Origin: Alphaproteobacteria bacterium
GTDB lineage: Bacteria > Pseudomonadota > Alphaproteobacteria > Rhodobacterales > Rhodobacteraceae
Direction: 5' to 3'
NCBI GenBank assembly: GCA_030424865.1
Contig: JAUHVR010000012.1
Coordinates: 82,525 to 146,524 of the forward strand
DNA: 64,000 nt
Every line of letters starts with the position of its first letter. The first letter of the stretch is position 1. The notes under the pieces are model-generated. The model did no database searches. It saw nothing but the letters and a program-made list of their open reading frames with translations, and was not told the origin of the DNA. Below are positions 62,556-64,000 of this stretch, in pieces. Position numbers and translations under genes: made by a program.

Positions 62556-63914
62556 ATGGCTGACTTTACAGTTACCGGTCTGGATACGGTGGCGAAAACA
62601 TTGCTCGACACCGAGTTTGGTCTCGTCGGCACGGGGGCGGATCTGGTGGTCAATGGAGCTGACGCGATCACCGGGTCGGGATCAAACAAGTTGATCGTCT
62701 ATGGCACTGTTACATCGACCCTGAGCTCATATGACTTCGACGGTGTCGAAGTCGATGTCTTCATCGGGACGTTGGGCGCGATGGTCTCGGCCAACACGCA
62801 CGCTATTGAACTGGACGTTGAATTCCGGGGCGAGGTTACCAACAACGGGTCGATCATGGCGGACGATACCGGGATCGTAATGCGCAACACTGACCCGAAG
62901 TTTGCCGCAAACATCATCAACAACGGCCAGATCAGTGGCGCAGTTGGTGTCAGTATTGATGCCGGGACCGGGGTGGTGGTGATCGCCAATACCGGCGTCA
63001 TTTCGACAAACTTGACATCGATCCAATCCCTGGGAACCGGAAAAGTCGAACTGGCCAACAGCGGGACGATCCTGTCGTCGGGCGCCAATGCCATCAATTT
63101 TTCTACCGGGAATGATATTATCATCAACACCGGCACAATTGTCGGCAGGATCAGCACGGGGTCCGGGAACGATTTGTTTGACGGGCGCGAAGGGATTCAG
63201 GCGTCAGACAGTTTCGTCAGTATGAGTGGCGGCAACGACACCTTTCTTGGCGGTGAAGGTGATGAACGCATATCTGGCGGTGCTGACAGTGACGAGATTT
63301 TCGCCTCTGGCGGCAATGATACGATCTTTGGGGATCGCGATTCCGCAAACGATCTGTACGACGGCGGCGACGGTGTTGACCTGATCGATTACAGAGCCTC
63401 TACCTTACCACTGAAGGTCGATCTTGGCGTTGGTTTGGCCACTGGCGATTTCATCGGGGTGGATCAGCTTGTGTCGATTGAAAACGTGTTCACCGGGTCG
63501 GGGGATGACGTGGTCATCGGCAACGCAGAGAACAATGTGTTCCGTCTTGATTCCGGCGCGGACCGTGGCGTTGGGTTGGGGGGTCACGACCGGATGCTGG
63601 GCGATTCGGGCAATGACACTCTGATCGGCGGCGACGGCAATGACCGTCTATTCGGAGAAGACGACAACGACCGCCTGTTCGGAGAGAACGGCAACGACGT
63701 TCTGAATGCTGGGCTGGGGCGCGACGTGATGACCGGCGGGGCGGGGTCCGACCATTTTGTCTTTACCGACATTGCAGACAGCGGTGCGGCTGCGGGCACG
63801 TTTGACGTGATCAGGGATTTTGAACAGGGGATCGACAAGTTCAATGTCTCGGGCATCGACGCCCTGCCGGCAGGCCTAGGGTCAGGATGCATTGATTTCC
63901 GGAGCGCTACGTGA
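62556..63914 (+). pseudogene. RTX calcium-binding repeat protein 2, truncated by an IS5-like element
   Basis: A paralogue of the preceding gene with the same order: DFDGVEVDVFIGTLG, then N-x-G-I/T turns, then RTX repeats (IGGDGNDRLFGEDDNDRLFG) and VIRDFEQGIDKFNVSGIDAL. After DALPAGL the frame runs into insertion-sequence DNA at about 63879 and stops at 63914, adding about 12 foreign residues. The last 55-60 residues, equivalent to the secretion tail of paralogue 1, are lost. Secretion is probably abolished. The ATG at 62556 has GGGAGA upstream. Confidence 0.85.
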
Positions 63915-64000
63915 TTCACGGCCCGGAAAACGGAGCGGTGACATGAGCGACCTTTTCTGGCTGACTGACGAGCAGATGGCCAAGCTTTCCCCTTTCTTCC
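63879..64000 (+). mobile_element. Left end of an IS5-family insertion sequence (partial)
   Basis: The element begins at GGGTCAGGATGCATTGATTT, directly after CTA of a CTAG site (63876-63879). That target context is known for IS427-group members of the IS5 family. A transposase frame starts 64 bases in. The right end and its inverted repeat lie beyond the window, so the exact boundary and target duplication are not confirmed. Confidence 0.7.
63943..64000 (+). CDS. IS5-like transposase, N-terminal part (runs off the window)
   Basis: The visible 19 residues, MSDLFWLTDEQMAKLSPFF, match the usual N terminus of IS5-family (IS427-like) transposases, which open with a helix containing LTDEQ and PFFP. 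GGAGCGG lies 6-12 bases upstream of the ATG. The DDE catalytic residues are outside the window. Confidence 0.75.
   Translation, partial: MSDLFWLTDEQMAKLSPFF

Noticed and set aside
61540..63740. Possible CRISPR or tandem DNA repeat array
   Set aside because: The periodicity is codon-level repetition of GGxGNDxLxG RTX motifs with diverged DNA, without spacers.

Overview
The window looks like the chromosomal replication-origin neighbourhood of a marine alphaproteobacterium of the order Rhodobacterales (Roseobacter-type). This rests on high-GC coding sequence, the gene order parB-parA-rsmG-mnmG-mnmE-rho-hemJ facing maf-aroE-coaE-dnaQ, three perfect parS palindromes, a polar flagellar hook cluster, YjbH-type exopolysaccharide genes, and a sulfonate (xsc-pta-soeABC) module. 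No rRNA, tRNA, CRISPR array or complete prophage was seen.

Layout. 0-4.7 kb: end of an unknown gene, a hairpin-rich spacer, a sulfotransferase divergent from a GT14-like glycosyltransferase, HIT and YCII proteins, an orphan ABC ATPase and a very small CHCC zinc-finger protein. 4.7-8.1 kb: polA and a YdeI-like protein. 8.1-14 kb: a minus-strand flagellar cluster motB-flgE-flgK-flgL-flgI. 14-19.7 kb: exopolysaccharide genes (yjbH, yjbF lipoprotein, sugar transferase, epimerase, SLBB export lipoprotein). 19.7-21 kb: a cytochrome c and isopentenyl-diphosphate isomerase. 21-28.6 kb: an eight-gene minus-strand operon of mostly unassigned proteins. It starts with a TelA-like coiled-coil protein, includes an AAA ATPase and a small AT-rich gene with an HEPN-like R-x5-H motif, and ends with membrane proteins. 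This is the best candidate here for an undescribed system. 28.6-35.5 kb: a candidate small RNA, an alpha/beta hydrolase, gabD, hrcA-grpE, rph-rdgB-hemW. 35.5-49.5 kb: the origin-proximal housekeeping block. 49.5-59.3 kb: an MFS transporter, soeABC, citrate synthase, pta and xsc. 59.4-64 kb: a glycosyltransferase, two tandem RTX-repeat proteins, and the left end of an IS5-like element that has truncated the second.

How the parts work together. Genes to the left of the 42.9-43.3 kb intergenic region (hemJ back to parB) read left and genes to its right read right, as expected on either side of a bidirectional origin; ParA/ParB and the parS sites lie 3-6 kb away. The xsc, pta and soeABC products form a route from sulfoacetaldehyde to acetyl-CoA with oxidation of the released sulfite in the cytoplasm; the neighbouring citrate synthase could feed the product into the TCA cycle. 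Several dispersed palindromic elements (paired hairpins in the soeA-soeB and pta-xsc gaps, and a TATTT-TTGGAAAGATGAAAGG motif) recur in spacers and are probably genome-wide families.

All family calls come from reading motifs by eye; no database search was run. Starts were chosen from Shine-Dalgarno spacing and expected protein lengths.
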